This document shows, piece by piece, positions 26,635 to 33,231 of a stretch of DNA of 46,946 nt; within the stretch, counting starts at the first letter, position 1; the number at the start of each line of letters is the position of its first letter. The translations under genes were made by a program, and so were the position numbers. The notes beneath the pieces are model-generated. The model saw only the letters and a list, made by a program, of their open reading frames with translations, was not told where the DNA came from and made no database searches. Location: NCBI GenBank assembly GCA_944377145.1, contig CALWEH010000020.1, positions 1 to 46,946 on the forward strand, given 5' to 3'. The stretch comes from an uncultured Clostridia bacterium (GTDB lineage: Bacteria; Bacillota; Clostridia; Christensenellales; UBA1242).

Positions 26635-27087
26635 ATGAAATTAAGTGATGTATTAAATAGTGAAAGAGTTAATTCGTTAGGGATAGAGCCAAATGCTTAT
26701 ACAACTAATCATTATAAGCCTCCTAAGTCTAATAATGATAAAGTTCAAACTGCAAATATTCCTAAAGTAATTTTTCCTGAACCTTACGAAAATGCAGACC
26801 CTTATTACAACAAACATGAATTTGCTCCACCTCAGCCTCCACCTCAGCAAAACTTTCAACAGCCTAATATGCCTTCATTTGACTTTAAATCAATTATTCC
26901 TATGCTTATGTCTGGCAAAATGGATATATTAAAACCTATCATGTCTTTATTTAGTGGGGGAAAGGGGTTAGGAGATTTATCAAAAATTTTTGAATTATTT
27001 AAAGCTAAACCAAAACAAAAAAAAGAGGAAAGTAAACAACCTTCCCAAGAGTCTAAGTTTGATGATATGATTATTATAGAAGATTAA
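26635..27087 (+). CDS. Proline/glutamine-rich protein of unknown function
   Basis: 150 residues, not recognised. The first half is polar and likely disordered, with a P-P-Q-P-P-P-Q-Q-N-F-Q-Q-P tract near 64-76. It is followed by a hydrophobic/helical part (about 82-120: FDFKSIIPMLMSG, IMSLFSGGKGLGDLSKIF), then a lysine-rich segment and an acidic tail DDMIIIED. No signal peptide. It starts one base after the sugar mutase stop, so it is translationally coupled to it. The body plan resembles a small adaptor or assembly protein, but this is only an impression. Confidence 0.7.
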   Translation: MKLSDVLNSERVNSLGIEPNAYTTNHYKPPKSNNDKVQTANIPKVIFPEPYENADPYYNKHEFAPPQPPPQQNFQQPNMPSFDFKSIIPMLMSGKMDILKPIMSLFSGGKGLGDLSKIFELFKAKPKQKKEESKQPSQESKFDDMIIIED

Positions 27088-27148
27088 TCGTATATAAAAA
27101 AATGTTTGTTAATATTAACTTGATGATTAATTATATAGTTAAATTTAG

Positions 27149-27180
27149 AAAAAACTTCTTGCTTTAACAAGAAGTTTTTG
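27149..27180. terminator. Bidirectional terminator between convergent operons
   Basis: AAAAACTTCTTG (27150-27161) and CAAGAAGTTTTT (27168-27179) form a 12-base stem with a 6-base loop, flanked by an A-run and ending in T5. It serves the sugar mutase operon on plus and nth-obg-yhbY on minus. Confidence 0.9.
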
Positions 27181-27183
27181 CTG

Positions 27184-27477
27184 TTAATCTAATATATGTT
27201 TTAATCCCTTTTTATCGCTTTGCTTATACAATACTATTTTTTTGCCAATTTGAGTAACTATATCAGCTTCTGTTTTTGTGGCAAGCTCGCTTAATCCATT
27301 TTCATCTAGTTTTTCCATAGAGGGATTAAGAGCTATTTTAATAAGTTCATGATTAAACAATTCTTCCTTAATTTTTTCATATATATCCAAATCAAAACCT
27401 TCTTTTCCTACCCATACAGTTGGATTTATATTTGTAGCTAAACTACGCAATTTAATTCTTTGTTGTTTATTAAGCAT
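27184..27477 (-). CDS. yhbY: YhbY-type CRM-domain RNA-binding protein
   Basis: A small ribosome-associated RNA-binding protein of the CRS1/YhbY family, linked to 50S assembly. It has 97 residues, the standard length. The family pattern is clear: N-K-Q-Q-R-I-K-L-R-S-L-A at the start, P-T-V-W-V-G-K-E-G, H-E-L-I-K-I, and G-K-K-I-V-L-Y at the end. AAGGAG precedes the ATG. It is the last gene of the nth-obg-yhbY run, 37 bases after obg; obg with yhbY is a common Firmicutes pairing. Confidence 0.93.
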   Translation of the reverse strand: MLNKQQRIKLRSLATNINPTVWVGKEGFDLDIYEKIKEELFNHELIKIALNPSMEKLDENGLSELATKTEADIVTQIGKKIVLYKQSDKKGLKHILD

Positions 27478-27514
27478 ATTTTCTCCTTTTTATTAAAACT
27501 TTGATTTTTAGTAA

Positions 27515-28783
27515 TTAGTCTACTAATTCAAATTCAAGATTTCCCATACATATAGTATCCCCATTTACAGCTCCAGCTTCACGAATTTTTGAAATAATTC
27601 CATCTTTTTCAAGTCGATATTGAAAATATCCTGAAGATGCAGTATCAGTAAATACAATACCACGTTGTAAATTTTCAATATAACCTCCACTAACTCTATA
27701 AGTATGTTCGTCTATTTTTTCAATATTAATTGAACTAATATCTTCTGTATGCAATTCGTCTAGTTCTGGTTCAATAGGAGCTGGTTTTGGCAATGTTTGT
27801 AATTTATTATAAATTGTTTTTAATAAAACATCTATATTTTTATTTGTTATTGAACTTATTCCTATAACTTCTCCGTCAAATTTAGTGTCTTTTTTAAATT
27901 CACTTATTTTTTCTTCTAAATTTGAAATTAAATCTATTTTTGTAAATACCACAATTTGAGGTAAAGAACTAAGATTTTTATTATATAATTTTAATTCGTT
28001 GTTAATCATTTTAAAATCTTCACTAGGAATATTTCCATAATATCCAGATCCATCAATAACATGAACAAGTAGGCGAGTACGTTCAATATGAGATAAAAAT
28101 TCATGACCTAGTCCTGCACCATCTGAGGCACCTTCAATAAGTCCAGGAATATCTGCTACTACGAAATTTTTATCATAATATTTTACTACTCCAAGATTTG
28201 GGTGTAAAGTAGTAAAATTATAATCTGCAATTTTAGGTTTGGCATTAGTTATAACAGATAAGAGAGTGCTTTTTCCAACATTTGGTTTTCCAATTAGAGC
28301 AACATCTGCTATAGTTTTTAATTCAAGTAATACTTGATAAACCTTAGTTTGCTCTCCTAATTGAGAAAAATGAGGAGCTTGCCTAGTAGGTGTTTTAAAA
28401 AAAGCATTTCCTTTTCCTCCACGTCCACCTTTTAAACAAATATATTCCATACCATCTTCATACATATCAGCTAATATTTTTCCTGTTTCAGCATCTTTAA
28501 TAATTGTTCCGCAAGGTAGCTCAATCTTTAAATCTGCTCCTTTTTTACCACTGCAAAATTTACCGCTTCCATTTTCACCATTTTGAGCGTAGAATTTTTT
28601 TTCATACATAAAATTTGTTAATGTATTTAGGTTATTTGTAGCTACAAATATAATGCTTCCGCCATCTCCGCCATCTCCGCCGTCAGGACCTCCGTTTGGA
28701 ACATATTTTTCTCTGTGAAAACTAACAACGCCATCTCCGCCGTTTCCTGCTTTTATTGAAATTGTTGCTTTATCTAAATACAT
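27515..28783 (-). CDS. obg: GTPase Obg (CgtA), 50S ribosome assembly factor
   Basis: An essential GTPase that binds the 50S subunit and connects ribosome maturation with stress signalling. It has 422 residues with the full three-domain layout: the glycine-rich OBG fold (1-158, with GGDGGDGGSI and G-G-R-G-G-K-G-N), the G domain (G1 GKPNVGKST, G3 D-I-P-G-L-I-E-G-A, G4 T-K-I-D), and the C-terminal OCT domain (about 345-422, beginning after E-D-I-S-S-I-N). The start is one base after the nth stop; AAAGGA inside the end of nth is its Shine-Dalgarno, so translation is coupled. Confidence 0.97.
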   Translation of the reverse strand: MYLDKATISIKAGNGGDGVVSFHREKYVPNGGPDGGDGGDGGSIIFVATNNLNTLTNFMYEKKFYAQNGENGSGKFCSGKKGADLKIELPCGTIIKDAETGKILADMYEDGMEYICLKGGRGGKGNAFFKTPTRQAPHFSQLGEQTKVYQVLLELKTIADVALIGKPNVGKSTLLSVITNAKPKIADYNFTTLHPNLGVVKYYDKNFVVADIPGLIEGASDGAGLGHEFLSHIERTRLLVHVIDGSGYYGNIPSEDFKMINNELKLYNKNLSSLPQIVVFTKIDLISNLEEKISEFKKDTKFDGEVIGISSITNKNIDVLLKTIYNKLQTLPKPAPIEPELDELHTEDISSINIEKIDEHTYRVSGGYIENLQRGIVFTDTASSGYFQYRLEKDGIISKIREAGAVNGDTICMGNLEFELVD

Positions 28784-28784
28784 A

Positions 28785-29405
28785 TTATTTCCTTTTACAT
28801 ATAGATTTTAATTCACATGTTTCACATTCAGGCTTAATAGCTTTACAAAAATATCTGCCAAACCACACAGCTTGAATATGAAATTTTGCTTGCTTAGATT
28901 TTGGTACTATTTTTAATAAATCTTGTTCACATTTCTCAGGGGTAGAATTTTCATTAGTTAAACCTAATCGTTTGCTTACTCTTAGAACATGTGTGTCCAC
29001 AGCGATTGAAGGGATATTAAAAGCTTCAGCTAATACTACATTGGCTGTTTTTCTTCCCACTCCACTAAGAGAGGATAACTGCTCCATATTATTTGGAACT
29101 TGCCCACTATATTTTTCAATTATAGATTTTGTTGCGGACATTATAGATTTTGATTTGTTGTTATAAAAACCACAACTATGAATAATTTTTTTTAAATTTT
29201 CCTCTCCTAATTCAAGCATCTTTTCAGGAGTTGGAGCAAGCTTGAATAAAGTTTCAGCAACTTGATTTACTCGCTTATCAGTGCATTGTGCAGATAAAAT
29301 TACTGCGACTAATAATTGATATGGAGAGCTATACTCTAACTCACATTTAGCATTAGGAAATTTGTTGTCAAAATAATTTAAAATTTTATCAATATTATTT
29401 TCCAT
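28785..29405 (-). CDS. nth: Endonuclease III
   Basis: A base-excision-repair DNA glycosylase/AP lyase for oxidised pyrimidines. It has 206 residues, standard. The helix-hairpin-helix L-S-G-V-G-R-K-T-A-N-V-V and the following V-D-T-H-V (catalytic Lys in GRKTA and Asp in VDTH) are intact. The C-terminal [4Fe-4S] ligands follow C-x6-C-x2-C-x5-C (FCKAIKPECETCELKSIC). No Shine-Dalgarno is present. A promoter at 29412-29440 puts the expected transcript start on the ATG, so a leaderless mRNA is predicted. It is first in the nth-obg-yhbY operon. Confidence 0.94.
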   Translation of the reverse strand: MENNIDKILNYFDNKFPNAKCELEYSSPYQLLVAVILSAQCTDKRVNQVAETLFKLAPTPEKMLELGEENLKKIIHSCGFYNNKSKSIMSATKSIIEKYSGQVPNNMEQLSSLSGVGRKTANVVLAEAFNIPSIAVDTHVLRVSKRLGLTNENSTPEKCEQDLLKIVPKSKQAKFHIQAVWFGRYFCKAIKPECETCELKSICKRK

Positions 29406-29411
29406 TTATTT

Positions 29412-29440
29412 ATTTTAACAAATAATAGCTATATAGTCAA
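29412..29440 (-). promoter_or_regulatory. Leaderless promoter of nth
   Basis: Minus strand: TTGACT (29440-29435), 17 bases, TAAAAT (29417-29412), then six bases (AAATAA) to the ATG. The predicted start of transcription is at or beside the A of ATG. Confidence 0.82.
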
Positions 29441-29448
29441 GGTAAAAT

Positions 29449-29709
29449 TTAATAAATTCTTGTAGGAATTTCTTTGCCGTTTAATATATTTATTTCATAT
29501 ATTCCAAAAAATGAAGTTAATTTATTAGAAGATATTATTTGTTTAGTTAAATTTATTCCATTTCCAGCAATTTTAACTGATATTCCACAAGATCTAGCAA
29601 GACATCTAGGAGTATTGATTGTTGAACAAAATGTGCTAGTTTGTTTTATTAAATCATAAAAATGTATAGTATCTGTTCTTGAGGTGAATACCACTACAAT
29701 ATATTTCAT
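29449..29709 (-). CDS. DUF3343 protein (putative Se/S-carrier-like)
   Basis: 86 residues when started at the ATG at 29709, which has a strong AAGGAGGG Shine-Dalgarno; longer frames lack one. It begins M-K-Y-I-V-V-V-F-T-S-R-T-D-T-I-H-F and contains T-P-R-C-L-A-R-S-C-G-I-S-V-K, matching the DUF3343 pattern (small proteins called Se/S-carrier-like, with a conserved cysteine). It is divergent to a cysteine desulfurase, with 50 bases between the two start codons. DUF3343 genes commonly neighbour this type of desulfurase, so a role in receiving sulfur or selenium is a reasonable inference, not shown here. Confidence 0.8.
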   Translation of the reverse strand: MKYIVVVFTSRTDTIHFYDLIKQTSTFCSTINTPRCLARSCGISVKIAGNGINLTKQIISSNKLTSFFGIYEINILNGKEIPTRIY

Positions 29710-29740
29710 AAAACCCTCCTTACTATCACTATATTTTATT

Positions 29741-29759
29741 ATTTTGCATATTGTGTTAT
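29741..29759 (+). promoter_or_regulatory. Shared TTTTGCATAT element before the cysteine desulfurase start
   Basis: ATTTTGCATAT is followed by exactly eight bases and then ATG (29760). The same element with the same eight-base distance precedes ddl (35668). No Shine-Dalgarno is present at either gene. It may be an extended -10 type leaderless promoter; no good -35 was found. Confidence 0.45.
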
Positions 29760-30884
29760 ATGATATATTTAGATAATGCAGCAACAACTTATTATAAACC
29801 GCTACAAGTTAAACAGGCGGTTAATATTGCAATGAATTTATATACTGCAAATGCTGGAAGAGGGGCTCATAAATTAGCTCAAGTTTCGGCTGAGAAAATA
29901 TTTGCAGTTCGAGAAAAAGTCCTTAAATTTTTTAACGCTAAAAATCATGATTGTATATTTACAGCAGGCTGTACATCAGCTCTTAATTTAGCTATTTTAG
30001 GAAGTGTGAAAAAAGGAGGGCATATAATAACCACTTATTTAGAGCATAACTCTATTTTAAGGCCTTTAGAACATTTAAAAAATTTAGGACAAATAGAATA
30101 TTCTGTAGTTGATAGATTGGATAGTTCAACTATTGAAAATGCTATTCAGCCAAATACTTACATGATCATTACTACTCAGGTAAGCAATGTAACAGGAGAA
30201 AAACTAAATTTAAAGGAAATAAATAAAATATGCAAAAAATATAATTTAATTCATTTAATAGATACAGCTCAAAGTGCTGGTCATATATTTGAAGATATAA
30301 GCTATGCAGATTTAATAGCCTTTGCAGGGCATAAAGGATTATATGGATTGAGTGGAGTAGGAGGTTTAATAGTAAAAAAAGGAATAAAATTAAATCCAAT
30401 TATGTTTGGAGGAACAGGAACTGCAAGTGAGAGTCTTGTTCAGCCAAATATAATCCCAGAAAGTTTTGAAGTTGGAACTTGTGCAAATATTCCAATTATT
30501 AGTTTGGGAGCAGGAATTGATTATGTTAATAAAAATAAAAAATATATAATAGAAAAAGAAGATTTGTTAAATAATGCAATTAAAAATATGCTAAAAAATT
30601 TAAATTTTGTATCTGTATATAATATAGAAAAGACTGAGGGAGTGTATAGCTTTAATGTTTTAAATTATGATAGCAGTTTTGTTAGTGATTATTTAAATGA
30701 AAATTTCAATATTTGTACTCGTGCAGGACTTCATTGTGCTCCACTTGCACATAAACATTTTAATAACTTAACTCGAGGAGCGGTAAGAATATCTATTTCT
30801 AGCGATAACACAATAGAAGATGTGCTTATTTTAGAAAAAGCATTAAAAGATTTATATGATAAATCTATAACATTAGTCAAATAA
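29760..30884 (+). CDS. Cysteine desulfurase family protein (class V aminotransferase fold)
   Basis: A pyridoxal-phosphate enzyme that removes sulfur from cysteine as a protein-bound persulfide. It has 374 residues from ATG 29760, chosen because IYLDNAATT then begins the protein as in the family; the longer TTG frame adds only three residues. Visible features: a G-C-T-S-A-L-N segment binding PLP, H-N-S near 100, D-T-A-Q-S-A-G-H, the Schiff-base lysine in A-G-H-K-G-L-Y-G, and the C-terminal catalytic cysteine in T-R-A-G-L-H-C-A-P. This matches the subfamily found beside DUF3343. There is no Shine-Dalgarno. The last 12 bases overlap the convergent gene at 30873-31670. Confidence 0.9.
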   Translation: MIYLDNAATTYYKPLQVKQAVNIAMNLYTANAGRGAHKLAQVSAEKIFAVREKVLKFFNAKNHDCIFTAGCTSALNLAILGSVKKGGHIITTYLEHNSILRPLEHLKNLGQIEYSVVDRLDSSTIENAIQPNTYMIITTQVSNVTGEKLNLKEINKICKKYNLIHLIDTAQSAGHIFEDISYADLIAFAGHKGLYGLSGVGGLIVKKGIKLNPIMFGGTGTASESLVQPNIIPESFEVGTCANIPIISLGAGIDYVNKNKKYIIEKEDLLNNAIKNMLKNLNFVSVYNIEKTEGVYSFNVLNYDSSFVSDYLNENFNICTRAGLHCAPLAHKHFNNLTRGAVRISISSDNTIEDVLILEKALKDLYDKSITLVK

Positions 30885-31670
30885 ATTTGTTTTAACTTTT
30901 ACATGATGGCGTAATCTACAAATCAAACTAAGGGATATTAAAATAGTGCTAATTACAACATAATACACTTTATAAGGAATTATTATGCTTGTAAATAAAA
31001 GTATAAGCCCACTTATAAAATATCCCTTAGATTTTTCTTTTGATATGCTAGCTTTTAATATTTCTTTTAAACTAACTTTATTTGTAGTTAAATCAATATT
31101 GGTTGTGTTAATTTTAATATTTTTTTGATTAAAAATTTCAAATAATTGTTCAAGATTTATCAAAGTTATTTTTCTATTTTTAAATGCACTTGAAATAAAT
31201 TTTGCTTCTTTAGTATAAGAAGAGCAAAATATTGTAATGTTTTCAGCTGATTTATTTTTTAAAATGTCTAAAAGTTTTGTGTCTGTCAATTCTGCAGAAT
31301 AATAAAAAGTTATAATATTGGAAATTCCATTTTTTGTAAAATAAATATCACCTTTTTTTGTAGATGTTGTGCAAGATGGCGGAACTAATTTTTTTATAAG
31401 AGAAATAAGTTTTGTATTTGACATTGTTTGAATAGCTAATTTAAAACTAGTTAATTCTTTGTTGAAAGTTAATGCATTTTGCTTTGCCCTATATTTTTTA
31501 TTATAAAAAAATCTAACCAGCATTATTATAGCAATAGATATTATTAAGCTTAATAATAAGGAAAGAACAATATTTTTCAAAAAATATTGTAGCCAAGCAA
31601 AAATTATTAACAATGTGGCAATAGTTAAAAAAATTGCATCAATTATATTTATAAATTTAAATTTTGACAT
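30873..31670 (-). CDS. Four-pass membrane protein with a restriction-endonuclease-like central domain
   Basis: 265 residues from ATG 31670; an upstream TTG frame (31706) is less likely. Two hydrophobic segments at about 10-30 and 35-52 are followed by a basic patch (YNKKYRAKQ), a soluble part at about 70-200, and two more hydrophobic segments near 218-250. The soluble part includes K-K-G-D-I-Y-F-T-K-N-G and strands ending I-T-L-I-N-L-E-Q-L-F-E-I-F. That outline resembles Mrr-like restriction-endonuclease folds, but I do not see a complete D...ExK catalytic set, so it may be degenerate. No Shine-Dalgarno is present. It is divergent to tsaE, and its end overlaps the cysteine desulfurase gene. 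Confidence 0.65.
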   Translation of the reverse strand: MSKFKFINIIDAIFLTIATLLIIFAWLQYFLKNIVLSLLLSLIISIAIIMLVRFFYNKKYRAKQNALTFNKELTSFKLAIQTMSNTKLISLIKKLVPPSCTTSTKKGDIYFTKNGISNIITFYYSAELTDTKLLDILKNKSAENITIFCSSYTKEAKFISSAFKNRKITLINLEQLFEIFNQKNIKINTTNIDLTTNKVSLKEILKASISKEKSKGYFISGLILLFTSIIIPYKVYYVVISTILISLSLICRLRHHVKVKTNLFD

Positions 31671-31676
31671 AACAAT

Positions 31677-31706
31677 ATTATTGACAAAATAAATAAAATT
31701 AAACAA
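31677..31706 (-). promoter_or_regulatory. Candidate leaderless promoter of the membrane protein gene
   Basis: Minus strand: TTGTTT (31706-31701), 18 bases, AATAAT (31682-31677), then ATTGTT and ATG. The same ATATTGTTATG context occurs at the divergent tsaE start. Confidence 0.5.
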
Positions 31707-31728
31707 TATTATATAGATGTTAAAACTA

Positions 31729-31757
31729 TTGACAATTTATTTTAACTCTATTAAAAT
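31729..31757 (+). promoter_or_regulatory. Leaderless promoter of tsaE
   Basis: TTGACA (31729-31734), 17 bases, TAAAAT (31752-31757), then six bases (ATTGTT) to the ATG at 31764. No Shine-Dalgarno. Transcription should begin on the start codon. Confidence 0.83.
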
Positions 31758-31763
31758 ATTGTT

Positions 31764-32177
31764 ATGGAAAAATATATTATTAAAAGCATTGAAGATACTA
31801 AAAATCTAGCTGAAGAATTTGCAAAATCTTTAAAAATTGGAGATATTGTGTTGTTAAATGGTGATTTGGGTGCTGGTAAAACTACTTTCACTCAATTCGT
31901 TTTTAAATGTTTGGGTGTAGAAGGAGTTGTAAATAGTCCAACTTTTGCAGTTCTTAAAACATATAATGGAAATGGGGTAATATTAAATCATTTTGATGCT
32001 TATAGAATAAATACAAGTGAAGCCATCGAATGTGGTTTTGATGAAATTATTTCTTCTAGAGAAGGTATTACATTTATAGAATGGTCAAAAAATATTGAGC
32101 CATTAATACCTAATGATTGTATAATAGTAAATATATCTTTGTTAGGTCAAGAAAGAGAATTTGATATTATAAGGTAG
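31764..32177 (+). CDS. tsaE: tRNA t6A biosynthesis ATPase TsaE
   Basis: The ATPase that works with TsaB and TsaD to make N6-threonylcarbamoyladenosine at position 37 of ANN-decoding tRNAs. It has 137 residues, slightly short of the usual ~150. The P-loop G-D-L-G-A-G-K-T-T-F is at about residues 34-43, followed by V-N-S-P-T-F and H-F-D-A-Y-R, and I-T-F-I-E-W-S near the C-terminus; all are family hallmarks. It is the first gene of a two-gene unit with tsaB-rimI (seven bases apart) and is predicted to be leaderless. Confidence 0.94.
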   Translation: MEKYIIKSIEDTKNLAEEFAKSLKIGDIVLLNGDLGAGKTTFTQFVFKCLGVEGVVNSPTFAVLKTYNGNGVILNHFDAYRINTSEAIECGFDEIISSREGITFIEWSKNIEPLIPNDCIIVNISLLGQEREFDIIR

Positions 32178-32184
32178 TAAAAAT

Positions 32185-33231
32185 ATGAATTATTTATTAA
32201 TAAATACAGCAAATGAAGAACTTGTGATAGTTGTGTATAAAAATGGTGAAATTTTTTCATGCAATGAAAAATTAGTGAAAAAGCATAATGAAATTCTACT
32301 TCCAAAATTAGATGAAGTATTGAAAACTGCTCAAATAAAATTGCAAGATATAGATGAATTTGGGGTTGTGATAGGGCCAGGATCTTTTACAGGGATAAGA
32401 GTTGGAATAGCTACTATTAAAGCTTTTAGAGATGTGTTTAATAAACCTGTAAGAAGTATTAATAATTTAAAGTTATTATACAATATAGCTATTCAGCAAG
32501 GAATAAAATGCTCAGCAGTTGCTATTGAAGGAAGTTTAAACAGTTATTTTGTTGGAAAGGTTAATAATAATGGAGTTGATATATATGAAAGAAATTTATC
32601 TAAAGATGAATTATTGCAAATAGCTGAAGGTGGAAAAATTGCATTTTATACAATTCATTATGATATAGAAAATGCTGTGTGTGTTGATTTTGATAATAAA
32701 GCCTTTGTTCAAACTTTTTTAGAAAGCAAATCTAATGATTTAACTCCTATATATTATCAACTATCTCAAGCAGAACATGACAAAATTACTCATGCAAAAT
32801 TCATAATACGAGAAGCTGAAGTTTGGGATATTAAAGCAATAAGTTTATTAGATAAAGATAATTTTGATAATAGTTGGAATGAACAAATGCTTGAAAAAAC
32901 TTTTGTAAATAAAAATTCTTTAATTTATGTTGCTGAAATAGACGAAAACCTTGCAGGGTTTATAATAGCTGAAAATGATGTAGACGAATTTAATATAGCT
33001 AGAATAGTAGTGGATAAAAATTATAGAAATCATGGGATTGCCACAAGGCTGATTGAAATGGTGGAAAATAAGGCTAAAGAAAACAAAGAAAATGTTAGCT
33101 TAGAAGTAAATGTTAATAATTTTACTGCAAAAACTTTATATGAGAAATTAGGATATTCAATACGCAGAGTTAGAAAGAATTATTATAAAGATGGAAGTGA
33201 TTGCTTAGAAATGGTTAAAGTCTTTAACTAA
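32185..33231 (+). CDS. Fused TsaB-RimI protein: t6A synthesis factor plus GNAT acetyltransferase
   Basis: 348 residues in two parts. Residues 1 to about 205 are TsaB (YeaZ), the partner of TsaD in t6A synthesis: N-Y-L-L-I-N-T-A at the start, H-N-E-I-L-L-P-K-L-D, and V-I-G-P-G-S-F-T-G-I-R-V-G. Residues from about 207 are a RimI-like GNAT N-acetyltransferase (I-I-R-E-A-E-V-W-D, I-A-R-I-V-V-D-K-N-Y-R-N-H-G-I-A-T-R-L, V-N-V-N-N-F-T-A-K-T-L-Y-E-K-L-G-Y), which in bacteria acetylates ribosomal protein S18. tsaB and rimI are usually adjacent separate genes; here they form one continuous frame. The stop interlocks with that of the convergent murF-like gene. Confidence 0.9.
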   Translation: MNYLLINTANEELVIVVYKNGEIFSCNEKLVKKHNEILLPKLDEVLKTAQIKLQDIDEFGVVIGPGSFTGIRVGIATIKAFRDVFNKPVRSINNLKLLYNIAIQQGIKCSAVAIEGSLNSYFVGKVNNNGVDIYERNLSKDELLQIAEGGKIAFYTIHYDIENAVCVDFDNKAFVQTFLESKSNDLTPIYYQLSQAEHDKITHAKFIIREAEVWDIKAISLLDKDNFDNSWNEQMLEKTFVNKNSLIYVAEIDENLAGFIIAENDVDEFNIARIVVDKNYRNHGIATRLIEMVENKAKENKENVSLEVNVNNFTAKTLYEKLGYSIRRVRKNYYKDGSDCLEMVKVFN

